A stretch of DNA of 64,000 nt from Bemisia tabaci. Its lineage: Eukaryota > Arthropoda > Insecta > Hemiptera > Aleyrodidae. The stretch is from contig NC_092798.1 of NCBI RefSeq assembly GCF_918797505.1, positions 49,374,985 through 49,438,984 of the forward strand, given 5' to 3'. This document shows, one piece after another, positions 11,570 to 22,107 of the stretch (position 1 is its first letter; each line of letters begins with the position of its first letter). Under the pieces are notes generated by a model. It was not told where the DNA came from. It saw nothing but the letters and a program-made list of their open reading frames with translations, and ran no database searches. The translations under genes and the position numbers were made by a program.

Positions 11570-11734
11570 AGGAGAGAAATCAGCGACAACTCAAAACGGC
11601 CCCTAAAAATCATATTATTTGGAGCGCGGCAACTTTTCCGGGGAGCCCGGAATCAGGAATCTCCGAAGCGCGGGGGTGGCGAGGGGAACGGTTTGGAGGT
11701 GGGTGGGTATCTAAGCGCTCGACGCGACGGCCTT

Positions 11735-11985
11735 AAAAATCCCGAATTTTCGGGAATCATGCGAATTTTTTTCTTCCAAATTTTCAGCAAATTTTATTCG
11801 TGAATTGATGTAAAGTATCTGAAAATATCAATGAAAAGTACTTATAACTTTTCTTAGAAAAATGTATTTTCTGATAGTAAATTTGGCAACATTCAACTTT
11901 TCTTAGAAAAAGTATTTTTTGGTCGTAAATTTGGCAACACCCAATGAAATGTTCATACGGCGTTTTTCCTAAGCATGACGGAACA
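11735..11985. mobile_element. MITE family E copy 2, 5'-truncated by duplication
   Basis: Starts inside the E sequence at AAAAATCCCGAATTTTCGGG and ends GGCGTTTTTCCTAAGCATGA. The missing left end fits a duplication breakpoint at the AAAAATCC word. Confidence 0.65.
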
Positions 11986-12145
11986 GGAGAATAATCAGCG
12001 ACAACTCAAAACGGCCCCCAAAAATCATATTATTTACCGAAGGAGCGCGGCAACTTTTCCGGGGAGCCCGGAATCTCCGAAGCGCGGGGTTGGTGGGGGC
12101 GGTTTGGGGTGGGTGGGTAGCTAAGCGCCCGACGCGACGGCCTTA

Positions 12146-12647
12146 ATGAGCTCGGTCAAGATCGCGTCTTTAATTAGTCGCCCCGCGCCCCTCCCTACCA
12201 CCCCTCCCTGCGCCCCGCGCTGTTCGTCAACCTCAAGAGAGGTAATTCAGGATCGGGTATCCTTTTTCCTCTCCCGATCGTCCCGCTCTCTCTCTCTCTC
12301 TCTTCCCCCGATTCCGGTCCGCGGCGATTCCTCCTAATCCGACCCTTAACAACCCACCGGCGGTGACCGACACTGCGGAGGAGTATCGGGATTGAGTCGT
12401 TTGCGGAGTGCCCGGTTCCTCCGGGAACCCCCGCCCGGGAGTGCTTACTCCTTGCTTATCTTGTCCGTCCATCTATGCACGACTGCATTTGCACCAGGAA
12501 TTGCATCTTTTAGGCCGCTAACAAGTGGGCCGTGAAAAGTGGAGAGCATGAAATCTGAAAACTTGAAGTTGTGTTTATTTTTCGCTCTCATTTCTGTCTT
12601 CGTTTTCTTCCGCTTACTATTCCATAACTCGTAGTTGCTCTCACGAA
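12146..12647. other. GC-rich island with CT microsatellite
   Basis: Holds a (CT)n run near 12286-12302 and C/G-rich sequence. Overlapping frames on both strands are low-complexity serine/proline-rich and not supported as genes. Confidence 0.4.
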
Positions 12648-12880
12648 AGAACGTAACTGCATTTCAATGTTGCCGGATTTCCCCTTGGGTATTGCATGTT
12701 TACTAGGAAATTTGGGTTTTTCTTACTGAAAATTTTACTGATGTTTCCTCTGGTCTCATGCAAAAATCAGAAAATTGTTGAGCAAAAATTATCAATTTAC
12801 ATTCTTGTAAAAAAGGTAATTATATGAATCAGTATTACAGCCTTAAAATGGAGTTATGTTTTTTCGTACGAAAAACGACG
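12648..12880. repeat. Repeat family T copy
   Basis: AAGAACGTAACTGCATTTCA then ATGTTGCC at the left, and CCTTAAAATGGAGTTATG at the right form imperfect inverted ends. The interior has the AAAAATCAGAAAA word found in the other T copies. Confidence 0.55.
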
Positions 12881-13528
12881 ACCAGAGAAAAAACTGGTAA
12901 TGGATCACTGAACCATGAACGGATTTTGTCTTGCGAATACATTAATCCAAAAGTAAATGACGCGTAGAACATGATCCGCTTACTAAAAACGCGAAAAAGG
13001 AACTCGGAATCCGAAACAATACGCTGTTTGAAGAAAAAGCGCAATTTTCCCCAAATCTTAAGCCGCCCTGGTTTCGCGTTGAGCCAAATAATGTTATTCA
13101 GAACCACTTATACAGAGAAAAATTTCAACGCAAAAGTTTGGTTAATACAGGAAGTAAAACACAAAATAACCCTAGCCTTTGCTTCACAAATTCAAGAGAA
13201 TATGCCAGCTAATTTTCTTGAAGAAATTTAATAAAAAACGAGTGGTGAATACCAATGTCGCAATCGGAACAGTGCATTTTCTTAGTACCGCAAACTATAC
13301 TAAAATCAACACAAAATTTGTTTTGTTTGGTATAGCACTTCCTACCGTAACCAAAATAAACACAAAAACACAAATATCTTCATCAGTATATTCACAACAA
13401 AGAAAAAAGTTCGACAATGGATAACTAAACCATGAACGAATTTTGAATGCGAGTACATTGATCCGAAGGTACATGACGCGTAGAACACGATTCGCTCACT
13501 AAAACGCGAGAAAGTAACTCAGAATCGT
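12881..13528 (+). repeat. Direct repeat S flanking an R element
   Basis: 12881-13018 and 13403-13528 are diverged direct copies (shared CATGAACG, GACGCGTAGAACA, ACTAAAA.CGCGA). Between them lies R1. A third partial S copy is at 26905-26985. Confidence 0.6.
13112..13387 (+). mobile_element. Repeat family R copy 1
   Basis: Shares GGAAGTAAAACACAAAATAA, TTCTTGAAGAAATT, GTCGCAATCGGA, and AAAATCAACACAAAATT with 56472-56784. Ends near ACAG/CAGT suggest a TIR element but the boundaries are soft. Confidence 0.6.
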
Positions 13529-13971
13529 ACACGAACCTCACCGTGTGTTGATGAACAACGCGAAAGGACGCGCGTTGACAACGGCGCAGAGATACAACTA
13601 TTCGTACTTGATGGATGTCCGTGTTGTATCTGCAAAATTGAAGGCGCGATGGCGCGAGACGTAAACTCGCTATGCTCAGCTTGTTGCCAATGAGGTATCA
13701 TAGATTCGGCAGAATATTTACAGAACGAAGCCCAAATACGCTCTCAGTACTATTGTACTCGCCTATGTTGACACTCGATTTTTATTTTATTTTTTCAAAA
13801 ATTACCGACCTGTCCGTTGTTCCTACTCTCCAATATAGTACTCTAGACCACTCTGAGAAGGAGCTTAGACCTTAAGGGTTACTGGGGTGGTGCGAGGCTT
13901 TCGGATCAGCCTGTATCTGAACCGAACTTTCCTCCTCCGCGTAAGTGCTGTTCCCGAGTCCCACTCCAACA
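13529..13971. other. Unassigned; weak inverted repeat 13590-13655
   Basis: GCGCAGAGATACAAC and GTTGTATCTGCAAAATTGAA then GGCGCG form a loose hairpin recalling family L. Nothing else recognised. Confidence 0.35.
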
Positions 13972-14218
13972 CTGCCGTGCTCAGGAAGAACACCGTATTA
14001 ATCTTTAAGCGTTGCCAAATATATTTTGATAAAACACGAATTTCCTGGTAAACATATGCATATTTTTTTCACCTAAATTTATTTTTTCGCAATTTCACCT
14101 AAAGCTCCTAAAAATTTCAAGGGAAAATATCCATAACTTGCCTCAAAAATAAACATTTTATCAAAGGGAATTCGGCAATTCTCGAATGTTCGCACGGTGT
14201 TCTTCCCTAGCAGGGCAG
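13972..14218. mobile_element. MITE family E copy 3
   Basis: CTGCCGTGCTCAGGAAGAAC left end and GTTCTTCCCTAGCAGGGCAG right end. Inner GCGTTGCCAAAT and TTCGGCAATTCTCGAATG are diagnostic of the family. Confidence 0.75.
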
Positions 14219-14338
14219 AGCAGCACTAAAGCATGGATAAATAAATCCACCGGATAACCAAACATCAACATCTTTCGATTTAAACGGGACTTGAAGACCT
14301 TTTCCGTCTGTTTTCGGGCGCGGACCCTCGTCGCAATC

Positions 14339-14460
14339 GGACGTATTTCTGCCAAACGGAACTAAGTGCATCATGACGTGAGCCCTGTCATGCACGTATT
14401 CTCATGGGTCCCAGGGCTCATGCCCTAATGCGCATAGTTCCGTTTGGCAGAAACACATCC
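14339..14460. mobile_element. MITE family DD, 4-bp TSD AATC
   Basis: GGACGTATTTCTGCCAAACG and the matching right end CGTTTGGCAGAAACACATCC. AATC flanks both sides (14335-14338 and 14461-14464). Same length (122 bp) as 58447-58568. Confidence 0.8.
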
Positions 14461-15735
14461 AATCGAAAGGTCTCCCTCTCCCATTATCGAGTTACCCCGC
14501 ACAGCAGTCGGCATGACTATCTCAAATTAAAACATTACCCACCCCTTTCCACCCCCACCCCACCCCACTCTCCACCTGCAAGACTCGTCTCATCCCGTCG
14601 TCGCTTCCCCCGTCGAGAACAATAGACGACTCTAATCCAATTAATCTTGGACTCTATCGGCGGGGAGTATTGTTTCATCCGGAGACGAAAGGGGTGGAGG
14701 AAATCGAGGGTGGTGGTGGAGATGGGGGGCGGGGGGGGGGGGGGGGGGGCTGCAACACCCTAGCTGTTACCGGCGCGGTGCAAGAGGTGAGACTACCCTA
14801 TCGCGGGGGTGGATTCCGACTTACGTCCCCGCGACCCGCGCAACCCCCAGCCCTCGGACACTGATTTATTGACTGTATGGTATCTTGGTTTAGTGTCTTA
14901 TTTAACAGATCCACAGGCCTCGGTGCTGCCGGTTTTAAATCCGTCAGCTCGTAACAAAGCAACTTAACTCGCGTTTCCAACTTTCCTCTTTTAAAATGCA
15001 CACGAGGAGGTTCAGGACTCAGTCGGATGTACTGACTTACGCCCTTTGGCTCTAGCGTGTTCTAACTTTGTTTTTTTCCGGGGTTTTGTTTCGACCTTTT
15101 TATTTTCCTACCGGCTCTATTTGTCCGAGTTTCTTCTTCCGAGTTAAGTATTCTTTGGTTTCGCGCTTTTTTTTTCTTCTCGGCGTTCGCGTCTCGCCGC
15201 CGTCCGATACCTGTTTTTTCCTTCTTTCGCTCCTCCCCCCCGCCCTCTCCGGCGTGCCCTCCTTTTGCGGTTGAATGTTTAAATTTACTTAAAATTTAAC
15301 GCTGCCGCCCCTCGACATGGGAATAGGGTTGCTTCTCTGTCAAGATTGAGTTTACATTGGCTCACCGAGCTGTCTGCCTTCGGTTCCTTTGTGCTCTTGT
15401 TATGTATTCCCTTAGCACCTGTGCGCGGTGCGGCGAAAGGAGGAACATCGCATGGTTTGAGTCAGAGTGCCGCTTTTCTTTCTAATGCCGATTCGTGGAT
15501 TCTCTGTATTTGCTGAGTATTTTTAAATCGCATTTCTATCGAATATGTATTGGATATCAAATGCACTGATCAGACGTTACAATGTTACACTTGAAACAAC
15601 GCATTTAAACCAATTAAAAGTATGATGTCCAATGCAGGAAAACCGAGATGCATCAGGGAATGAAAAATTTTAAAGTAAAAATCAAGAAATCTCTTATAGA
15701 TTCCAGGAATCCTCTTCTATCGCTGAAAGACTATT
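14461..15735. other. GC-rich island and unassigned DNA
   Basis: Contains a long G run near 14727-14749 and pyrimidine-rich DNA to about 15275. Open frames here are low-complexity (glycine-rich at 14670). From 15290 the sequence is AT-rich with nothing recognised. Confidence 0.4.
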
Positions 15736-15983
15736 TGAGGGCTTGGAGGACAAGGCGCAAAAGTGCATTTTTCGACAAAATTGACATATTAGTGATTTCA
15801 ACTTATTCTAGGTTTGATTTAAGGTTGATTTGACAAATTCACTGATAAATCCAATTTTTAAGCATCAAAATTTGAGTTTAAGCTTTCTTTCCGCCATATA
15901 GCGTCATATTATGTAGGATTTTAAACCCGTTTTTCTCAAGATAGCAAAACTCCACTTATGCGCCTTGTCCACCAGGCCCCTCA
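15736..15983. mobile_element. MITE family N copy 2
   Basis: Ends TGAGGGCTTGGAGGACAAGG and CCTTGTCCACCAGGCCCCTC. Interior TTTTTAAGCATCAAAA and TTTCTTTCCGCCATA match the copy at 1979-2228. Confidence 0.7.
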
Positions 15984-16564
15984 TTTGATTTTCAAGTTTT
16001 GCAGAAATTTCAAGTGTCTGTTGTCATTAAGTTTATGTAATTGCACGTGACTTGCCAGTATTGAACTCTTGAATGACATTTCTTGAATATTCAAATCATC
16101 ACAATTGAAGCGCTGGGTGCAGAAAGGGCATTTCTTGGTTATGCGGTGTATTACGATCTCCGCTAAAGTTTCATTCATCGTAATTAAGCAAATTGTATTG
16201 ATTCATTGAAACTACATATCACTGAATTTTTACTTCTTTTAAAATGCTGAAAACGAAAAATCGCAGAAAATTCATTAAATAGTTTCCTCTCTAAAATATA
16301 AATTAGCATTGAAGATTTTGAGACACCGCAACCAAGAAATGCATTGCGCATTAAGACATACTTATGAATCATCAAGACAGTATACACTTGCATCCTTGAG
16401 ATTCTGCACAACCTCGTATTTTCAACCGCTTTAAAGGGAGTTTACACCTCTTAAAGATTTCTTATATTCGTGTGATTATGGCAACAAACGATTAATAGTG
16501 ATACTTCAAGTTTGCCCTATCTTTTAATTATACACAAACTTAGCTTATTAAAATGGATAAGCAT
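15984..16564. other. Unassigned AT-rich DNA
   Basis: Frames at 15981-16178 and 16184-16411 (minus) carry scattered cysteines but no recognised domain, splice pair or conserved motif. Confidence 0.35.
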
Positions 16565-17289
16565 ATCGAACGGTGAAAGTCGGCAATCACAAAACTCGTT
16601 TGCGGTGTCTGAAAATCTCCGCCTATACGTCATCTTTTTAAGAGAGAACAAATTGACATTATTTCTTGAAGTTTTTGCAGAATTTTCTTCGAATTGAGAA
16701 GAAACAAGCAGAAGCTCCAACGCATTCGCGTCGGAAAGCGGCTCTGGTGACGGTAGGTAGTGTTACGCGTTTACGGTTTCCTTGGTAACCTTTGTTTGCT
16801 ATCAGTGATGTCGAGTAGTATGACTAGGAAGCTCCAACCACGGCATTCTTCGAAAAAAGCGCGAAAACTTATAGATTTGAATTTTCAAATTTTAACGTAA
16901 AGTACATTTTTTTCCAGTGCGAGATTAAAGCACAGACCTGTTTTGAATTATTGACAGTATCACCATGATTCAAAAATACACTACACAACATAGCATTCGC
17001 TCACAGGAAAAAGATATCAATTAAAATAAATCAGTCCCCCCTAAACAGCAGAAAATGGCGCCGATTCCCATCAACCAACACGCGGTCTCTCCAATGTAAC
17101 ATGGTCCGTTGATACTCCCCAGCTGGGACCGTCCGGAATAGCAGCTCTAGTGCAAGCACCAGAGCCGCTAAATCATGACAGTTTTAAAGAATTGCCGTTG
17201 AGTAGTTTTCCATTTAAAAAATAAAGTATGACAAGAAGTCTGCGACGTCGCAAACCGAGTTATGTGATTGCCGACTTACACCGTCGATA
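16565..17289. mobile_element. MITE family M copy 1, interrupted
   Basis: Left part has ATCGAACGGTGAAAGTCGGC and right part ends GACTTACACCGTCGAT. Compared with the uninterrupted copy 54151-54409, about 470 bp (16703-17173) is inserted between GAGAAGAA and CAGTTTTAA. Confidence 0.65.
16734..17170. mobile_element. Unclassified insertion inside M1
   Basis: Short inverted ends AGCGGCTCTGGTG and CACCAGAGCCGCT lie inside the extra sequence of M1. The interior has no coding capacity I recognise. Target duplication not clear. Confidence 0.45.
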
Positions 17290-18027
17290 TGCGTATACGA
17301 TAGTAACATAAAATTATTGTAGAATTACAAAAAAAGAAAATAAAACCAATGATTTTTTAAAACAAATTGAAAGAGAGGTATAATTAATTTGTATTCTCTG
17401 TATTTTGCGCATTTTTCAATAGGAAGAAGTCGGTGAAGTAGGGCATCAATGAATATTAGACCATGATGCGAAGGCAAAATTTAAAAAGGAAATGTGCCGT
17501 AATAACGCATTAATACGGCGAGAAAATCACGAGATAGAAGTGGCACACCTTAGGTTATACCCTTGCCCGGAAGTTAGCAAAATAACCCGTCATTAAGAAA
17601 CAATAAATCATTGTCAAAATCATAAATAATTAATCCAGGGGTTCTAAACCTTTATACACTGCAAAGTAAGTTCTTAAAATCTGTAACAGTGTACCGCATT
17701 ACTCCGTGGAGTAGTTCGGAATATGCTCTCAAAAGCTTGAGCATGGATGATGATTTTTAGTTCGACGCGATAGGTTTTTCAACAAAATTCACCAACAGTC
17801 GATAAAACTGTCTAGTCTTGTGAATGTAGAGAACTAGGCTCCTAAATAATTACAGATGAATTTTCAATTTTTACGAAAAATATGAGGAATTGAATGCACA
17901 TGTATACTAAATATGTTGGCATCCATCTTTCATAGGGAATAGACGATTTTCCGTGTCCGTCAATGCTGTACTTTAAAATTCTCTTAATATTTGAAAAATT
18001 GAATGACTGTGTGTATTAGAAATAACT
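17290..18027. other. Unassigned AT-rich DNA
   Basis: No gene or repeat partner seen. TAATAACGCATTAATACGGCG near 17500 is a small local oddity only. Confidence 0.4.
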
Positions 18028-18215
18028 TAGTTCATGACTCATGTAAGAGGAGTCGATACTTCGTTTATATTCATTTCTAAATCATCGCTACGAAGTAGAT
18101 CACATCGGAGGATTTACTTTGCCGTGTGACGAGTGAACCTCGCTTTAGAAAACGCCTTCAAGCAGTCGTGTAGGCAATTTCTCGACCTGGGCGCGCGAAT
18201 AGTTGCTCGATTTTA
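18028..18215 (+). repeat. Dispersed repeat AA copy 1
   Basis: Aligns with 24548-24742 through CATCGCTACGAAGTAGATCA, GTGAACCTCGCTTTAGAAAA then CGCCTTC, and GAATAGTTGCTCG. Ungrouped family of unknown class with no visible terminal repeats. It ends about 360 bp upstream of the exon. Confidence 0.55.
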
Positions 18216-18573
18216 GTTGAACCCAACATTTAGTCGTCTTCTTAGTTTCTATCTTTATAGATTAAAACAAGTTAAGACGTATGAAAGCTAGGGTCATCTT
18301 CTCAGACAATACACATAGATTTGCTGAGTTGTTGTTCCCAAAATATTGAAAACTCGCGAGCCCACAATTGTTACCTTTACATTTACAAAAATTCGTAAAC
18401 TGTCAAAATTTGATTATAAGCCTAGGTATTTTGATAAATTGCTTGATTCGACTAAGTGCCTGCGACACATATATCTATAGACTTAGAATTTTTGTTCCAT
18501 CTTGTTTTTCTCAAATGTTACTTAAATTGTTTTGTCATTTATGATATTTAATAAATATTTTGGTGTGTTTCAG

Positions 18574-18733
18574 GTGGCCGCACCCATCTCCGGGCGCGTG
18601 AGGATCGGGGAAAAATGTAATCCGTGTCGGTTGTTGCGTCAGTGCGTGTAGATGAAGGCGTTGGTGGTTGCGTTATCTCATTTTTCGGGCGCGAATATGT
18701 GAGTGAGTGACGTGCCTTGTTCGACGGGTCAAC
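18574..18733 (+). promoter_or_regulatory. 5'UTR part of exon with acceptor and uORFs
   Basis: TTTTGGTGTGTTTCAG at 18558-18573 is a good 3' splice site, so this is likely a second exon. Without transcripts a transcription start near here cannot be excluded. The leader is GC-richer than its surroundings. It contains an immediate start-stop, ATGTAA at 18615-18620, and a 16-codon uORF at 18652-18702. That uORF ends in the same TGA as a second start-stop, ATGTGA at 18697-18702. Confidence 0.55.
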
Positions 18734-18839
18734 ATGGTTGTCGCTGCATCCACCGTTTGGTGCCTGATGTGCGCAACTTTGCTTCATCTCTCTTCCGTCG
18801 TTGCTCGCCGCCACAAGCAGTCCGAACTCGATATTCCAA
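18734..18839 (+). CDS. Signal-peptide exon of unidentified secreted protein
   Basis: First coding exon, partial. The ATG at 18734 sits in a good animal start context (TCAACATGG). The upstream in-frame extension has no ATG, so this start is preferred. About 23-24 residues form a hydrophobic signal sequence (Met-Val-Val-Ala-Ala start, then Trp-Cys-Leu-Met-Cys-Ala-Thr-Leu-Leu), followed by a plausible Ser-Val-Val-Ala cleavage site and a basic stretch Arg-Arg-His-Lys. After codon 35 (Ile-Pro) the frame meets CCAA|GTAAGT, a consensus donor at 18840, so the exon ends in phase 1. Codon use is GC-richer than nearby DNA, as expected for real coding sequence. I cannot name the protein: too little of it is visible and I find no downstream exon in the window. 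Reading through the donor gives a longer but unconvincing tail. It could be any secreted or type I membrane protein. Confidence 0.6.
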
Positions 18840-19061
18840 GTAAGTTCATCCATCATGCAAAATTATCATACATTCATCATCAAAATAATCATCATTTTCA
18901 ACAAAACAATCTTCGAGTATATCTTTTTCTGTCGCACACATTCATACTATGTAGGTCAACTCTTTCGGATTGTAATGCTTTCTACCGTGTGGTCTGAATA
19001 ATTAAAAACTTGTAGACTAATTGATTGTTCAGAAAATGGTTGTAATCGATACAACTGGCCA

Positions 19062-19312
19062 ACATGGGTCAGATTGCCAAAAATTCGTGAACTGATTCCA
19101 GAGCGCTGATTCCGGAAACGACCCTTGTTTTTTTTAATCAGTTTGACTTCCCCGAAAAAGATCGAAATTTTTCCTTAAAATCGATTTTTCCAAAGTAAAG
19201 TAAAAGAAAAATATACATGACTATCTTCCAAAATAAATTTTTGATCAGGGAAACATCGGCAACATTCGAATGCTCATACGACATTATACCTTCGCCTGGC
19301 AGTATGATGAGG
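19062..19312. mobile_element. Eroded MITE family E copy
   Basis: Right half is clear: ATCGGCAACATTCGAATGCT, CATACGACATTATACC, then GGCAG followed by TA. The left end is hard to fix. It lies just inside the putative intron after the exon. Confidence 0.5.
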
Positions 19313-19526
19313 CCCTGCGTTCATTGACGCGAGACCGCCGATACGCGGTTTTACGTTTCCGCTTTTGATTGACCCTATGTTCTGTATTTCCGCACTTTAG
19401 AAACTTAATGGAGCGTGCTAGGTAAATTTCGCAACCCAAAGACATGGTCAATATAACCCAAAGGAGAACCGACCAAAATATATCAACCACACGTATAGAT
19501 TACTTTGTGTCGTCCTTCTTTTCATA

Positions 19527-19732
19527 CACCGAAAAGAAGGATGCTGATTTAACATTCTGGTTGTAAAAAAGTGTGCGACAACTCACAAAACGCTGAAATA
19601 ACCGCCACAGCAGTTAGTTTTACATCTTGACATTGCTAAAATAGCTGCTGCAGCAGTTTATTCACCGTTTTGTGTGTTTTCGCACACTTTTTTACATCCA
19701 GAATGTTAAATCAGCATACTTTTTTTTCGTTG
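19527..19732. mobile_element. MITE family O copy 2
   Basis: CACCGAAAAGAAGGATGCTG left end, CAGCATACTTTTTTTTCGTT right end, central CACAGCAGTTAGTTTTACAT. Lacks the P insertion found in copy 1. Confidence 0.7.
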
Positions 19733-20566
19733 TATTAATGCAATACGTCCGTTACTTTTTCTTACCGCGTAGACGGAAATTTCAGGACATCGAAATCGAG
19801 ACGTTTGTCTTCATTTCAGTTTCATTGCGAGGGCTCGTCCAATCCCACAAAATTCAGCCTGACTAAGCAGGATGGATTCAATATGGAAGCCTCATCGGTA
19901 ATAATTTGCATCACACGCCCCCGGAAGTGCGCAACGAAACCGTTAATAACGCCCGGCAGACTCGGCGACAGCCGTAACGGCCGACGCACAAATGGACGCG
20001 CTTCCGCAAAAACGACGTATCCCCACCTCAAAGAGAACCCCGAGCCTCACACAACTTCACACAAAACGGAACTCATGCAAAAATACGATAACGTCATCTC
20101 TCGTGACTTGGTGCGAACGGAATCATGAAACCAGGTCGGGAACAGCCGAATTCAGGACGAGAAACCCCAAAGTCCTCGCTTCACTGGAAAGGCATCTTTT
20201 GAGGAAAGTCCTATCGTTCATCTAGTACAATGCGTTTCGAAGCTCATGGGAAACTGAGGTTACGCTCTCTTGAATCATCCCTCGTTGGAGACTGCGGCAT
20301 GGCGAGCTCTGACCAATGGGCAGCGGCACCGGCGTGAATATATCCATCGTAATTAGACCTCACTCCCGAGGAAAAACCACCTAACTCATTCGAAAACCCG
20401 GCCTTTATACGTGGTTTTTCTGTAACTCGGTATCTCCACGTAATTGGCGTGAAAGCGCAACGAACGGGCATCTGTTAATCTGGACCCCGCCCCGCGCACC
20501 CAAATGCGGTTTGTCTTACTTAGTTTTTCTTCGCTTATTAGTCGAGATAAATGAACGCGGGAAACG
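19733..20566. other. Unassigned, moderately GC-rich
   Basis: Three or four frames of 65-107 codons on both strands (for example 19805-20128 plus, 19822-20031 minus). None has a recognised domain or convincing splice sites. Could hold an undetected exon, but I cannot support one. Confidence 0.35.
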
Positions 20567-20822
20567 CTGTCCTGCTAAAGCAGAACGCCGTATGAGCCAT
20601 GAGGCGTTGCCAAATTTCCTTCGATAAAAATCGAATTTACTGGGGTATGTTGTAAATATTTGTTCCGGAGATTTTCAGACGATTTTATTCGTAGTTTAAT
20701 TTAAAATATCTGCAAATTTCAGAGGGAAACTGTGTATAAAATTAGTCATAAATATATTTTATATCAAGGGAAATTTGGCAACTCTCGAATTTTCATGCGG
20801 TGTTCTTCTTCAGCACGGCCAG
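20567..20822. mobile_element. MITE family E copy 4
   Basis: CTGTCCTGCTAAAGCAGAAC left, GTGTTCTTCTTCAGCACGGC right, with GAGGCGTTGCCAAATTTCC and TTTGGCAACTCTCGAA inside. Confidence 0.7.
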
Positions 20823-21469
20823 AACGATGGGTTATTTTTTTCCAACGCGGAGCTGTGTCCCAGAAATTAACGTGTTATGACTGCGGGAGGGTCGTATGAA
20901 TTTACGACCTGTTCTGTCCTGTTACGTAAAAGTGACGTAACGTAAGGGCATTTCCGTAAGAGCCACGGTTAGCCCATGCTGTCATGCGTCTCAAAGCTCA
21001 TCTCAAAATTCAGATACTGCTCTTTTCTGTAATACGACAAGTGTTGTTGACCTGTGCGGTTAGTCGATCTGCTGTGCTGGGATAAATCGTCGTGAGAATA
21101 TTTGAAAATTGTCAAAATTCCTTGCAAAATTTGTAAAAAAGGTTCCTTGAGTCTTTTTAAATTTGGAATTTTGTCGGAGGAAAGTTGGCGACGTTCAAAA
21201 GTCCACCAAACGCCTTTTTCTCAGCTTGGTTTATCGACTAACCGATCAGGTCAGCAACGGGTCTGAATTATATCAGTTACAAACAAATATATTAAGTACA
21301 GATTTTCATGGCTATTTTTTCTATTTGGTTTTGTGAACGAATGAATTTAAGCCTGTAGGACAAAAATGAGGTTTTTTTATGCAAGTATTGCTGAGTAAAG
21401 TATGAGAAAGAGGAACTGCCCATCTTCAGTACAACCGGAGAGACTTTCTAACATCCTCTTGCAAGCTCC
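20823..21469. other. Unassigned, with E relic at 21090-21235
   Basis: The relic retains AAAGTTGGCGACGTTCAAAA and the CGCCTTTTTCTCAGC end. Palindromic TTACGTAAAAGTGACGTAAC occurs near 20920. No gene seen. Confidence 0.4.
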
Positions 21470-22107
21470 TTTCCAACGTTCAACAGTCATCATTTGGCGA
21501 TTTTAATTTGATTTTTCCCTTCAAAAAAGTTCTCATCAATCATCATCAGGCAAAAAGTTGCTCTGACCTCCAAATTTAACTTTTGCCTCACTTGATAACA
21601 ATGGAGATGTCGCATGCGTGAGGAATTTGCGATTTGACTGTTGATTCTTATTTTAAAGTTCGCAAGAAACACGATGGTGCCACTGGTTTTCTCTGAAATC
21701 AACTCCCAAGCTCAAAAAAAGCTCTCAGGTTGAGGCCAAAATGGAGGGGATATCCCACGCTATCCTGGTAGTCCATCTCTACATCAAGACAAACTCTCCA
21801 TGCAAAGATAAGGAGCAAATACATTAGTAGGGTTGCCGTGTTTTCAGTTTTGAAGTCCCCAAATAAAGTGGCAGCCCTGTCAATGTATTTGTTCCCTATC
21901 TTTGCATGGAGAGTTTGTCTTGATGTAGAGGTGGACTCTCAGGATAGCGTGGGATATCCCCTCCATTTTGGCCTCAACCTGAGAGCTTTTTTTGAGCTTG
22001 GGAGTTGATTTCAGAGAAAACTAGTGGCACCATCGTGTTTCTCGCGAACTTTTGCATAAGGTTCAACAGTCAAATCGCAAAACTCTCACACATGCAACAT
22101 TTCCATT
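21470..22107. mobile_element. Long-palindrome MITE family F copy 1 in repeat EE
   Basis: The F element is 21600-22107 (508 bp). AATGGAGATG-type ends, arms of about 240 bp (GGCACCATCGTGTTTCTCGC, CTCAAAAAAAGCTCTCA, TCTCCATGCAAAGATA), and a short centre with CCAAATAAAGTGGCAGCCCT. The preceding 130 bp is EE repeat shared with 10465-10640. Frames in the arms are incidental. Confidence 0.8.

Larger units (their letters stand above)
10999..12145 (+). repeat. Tandem duplication (E segment plus GC-rich block)
   Basis: Copy 1 is 10999-11734 and copy 2 is 11735-12145. Each has an E segment followed by a GC-rich block starting AATCAGCGACAACTCAAAAC and ending GACGCGACGGCCTTAA. Copy 1 alone contains the O/P insertion 11197-11569. 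Copy 2 also has a small internal repeat of ACTTTTCTTAGAAAAA. Confidence 0.8.

Noticed and set aside
11420..11803. 127-codon plus frame
   Set aside because: Spans P, O and the duplicated GC block, three unrelated units.
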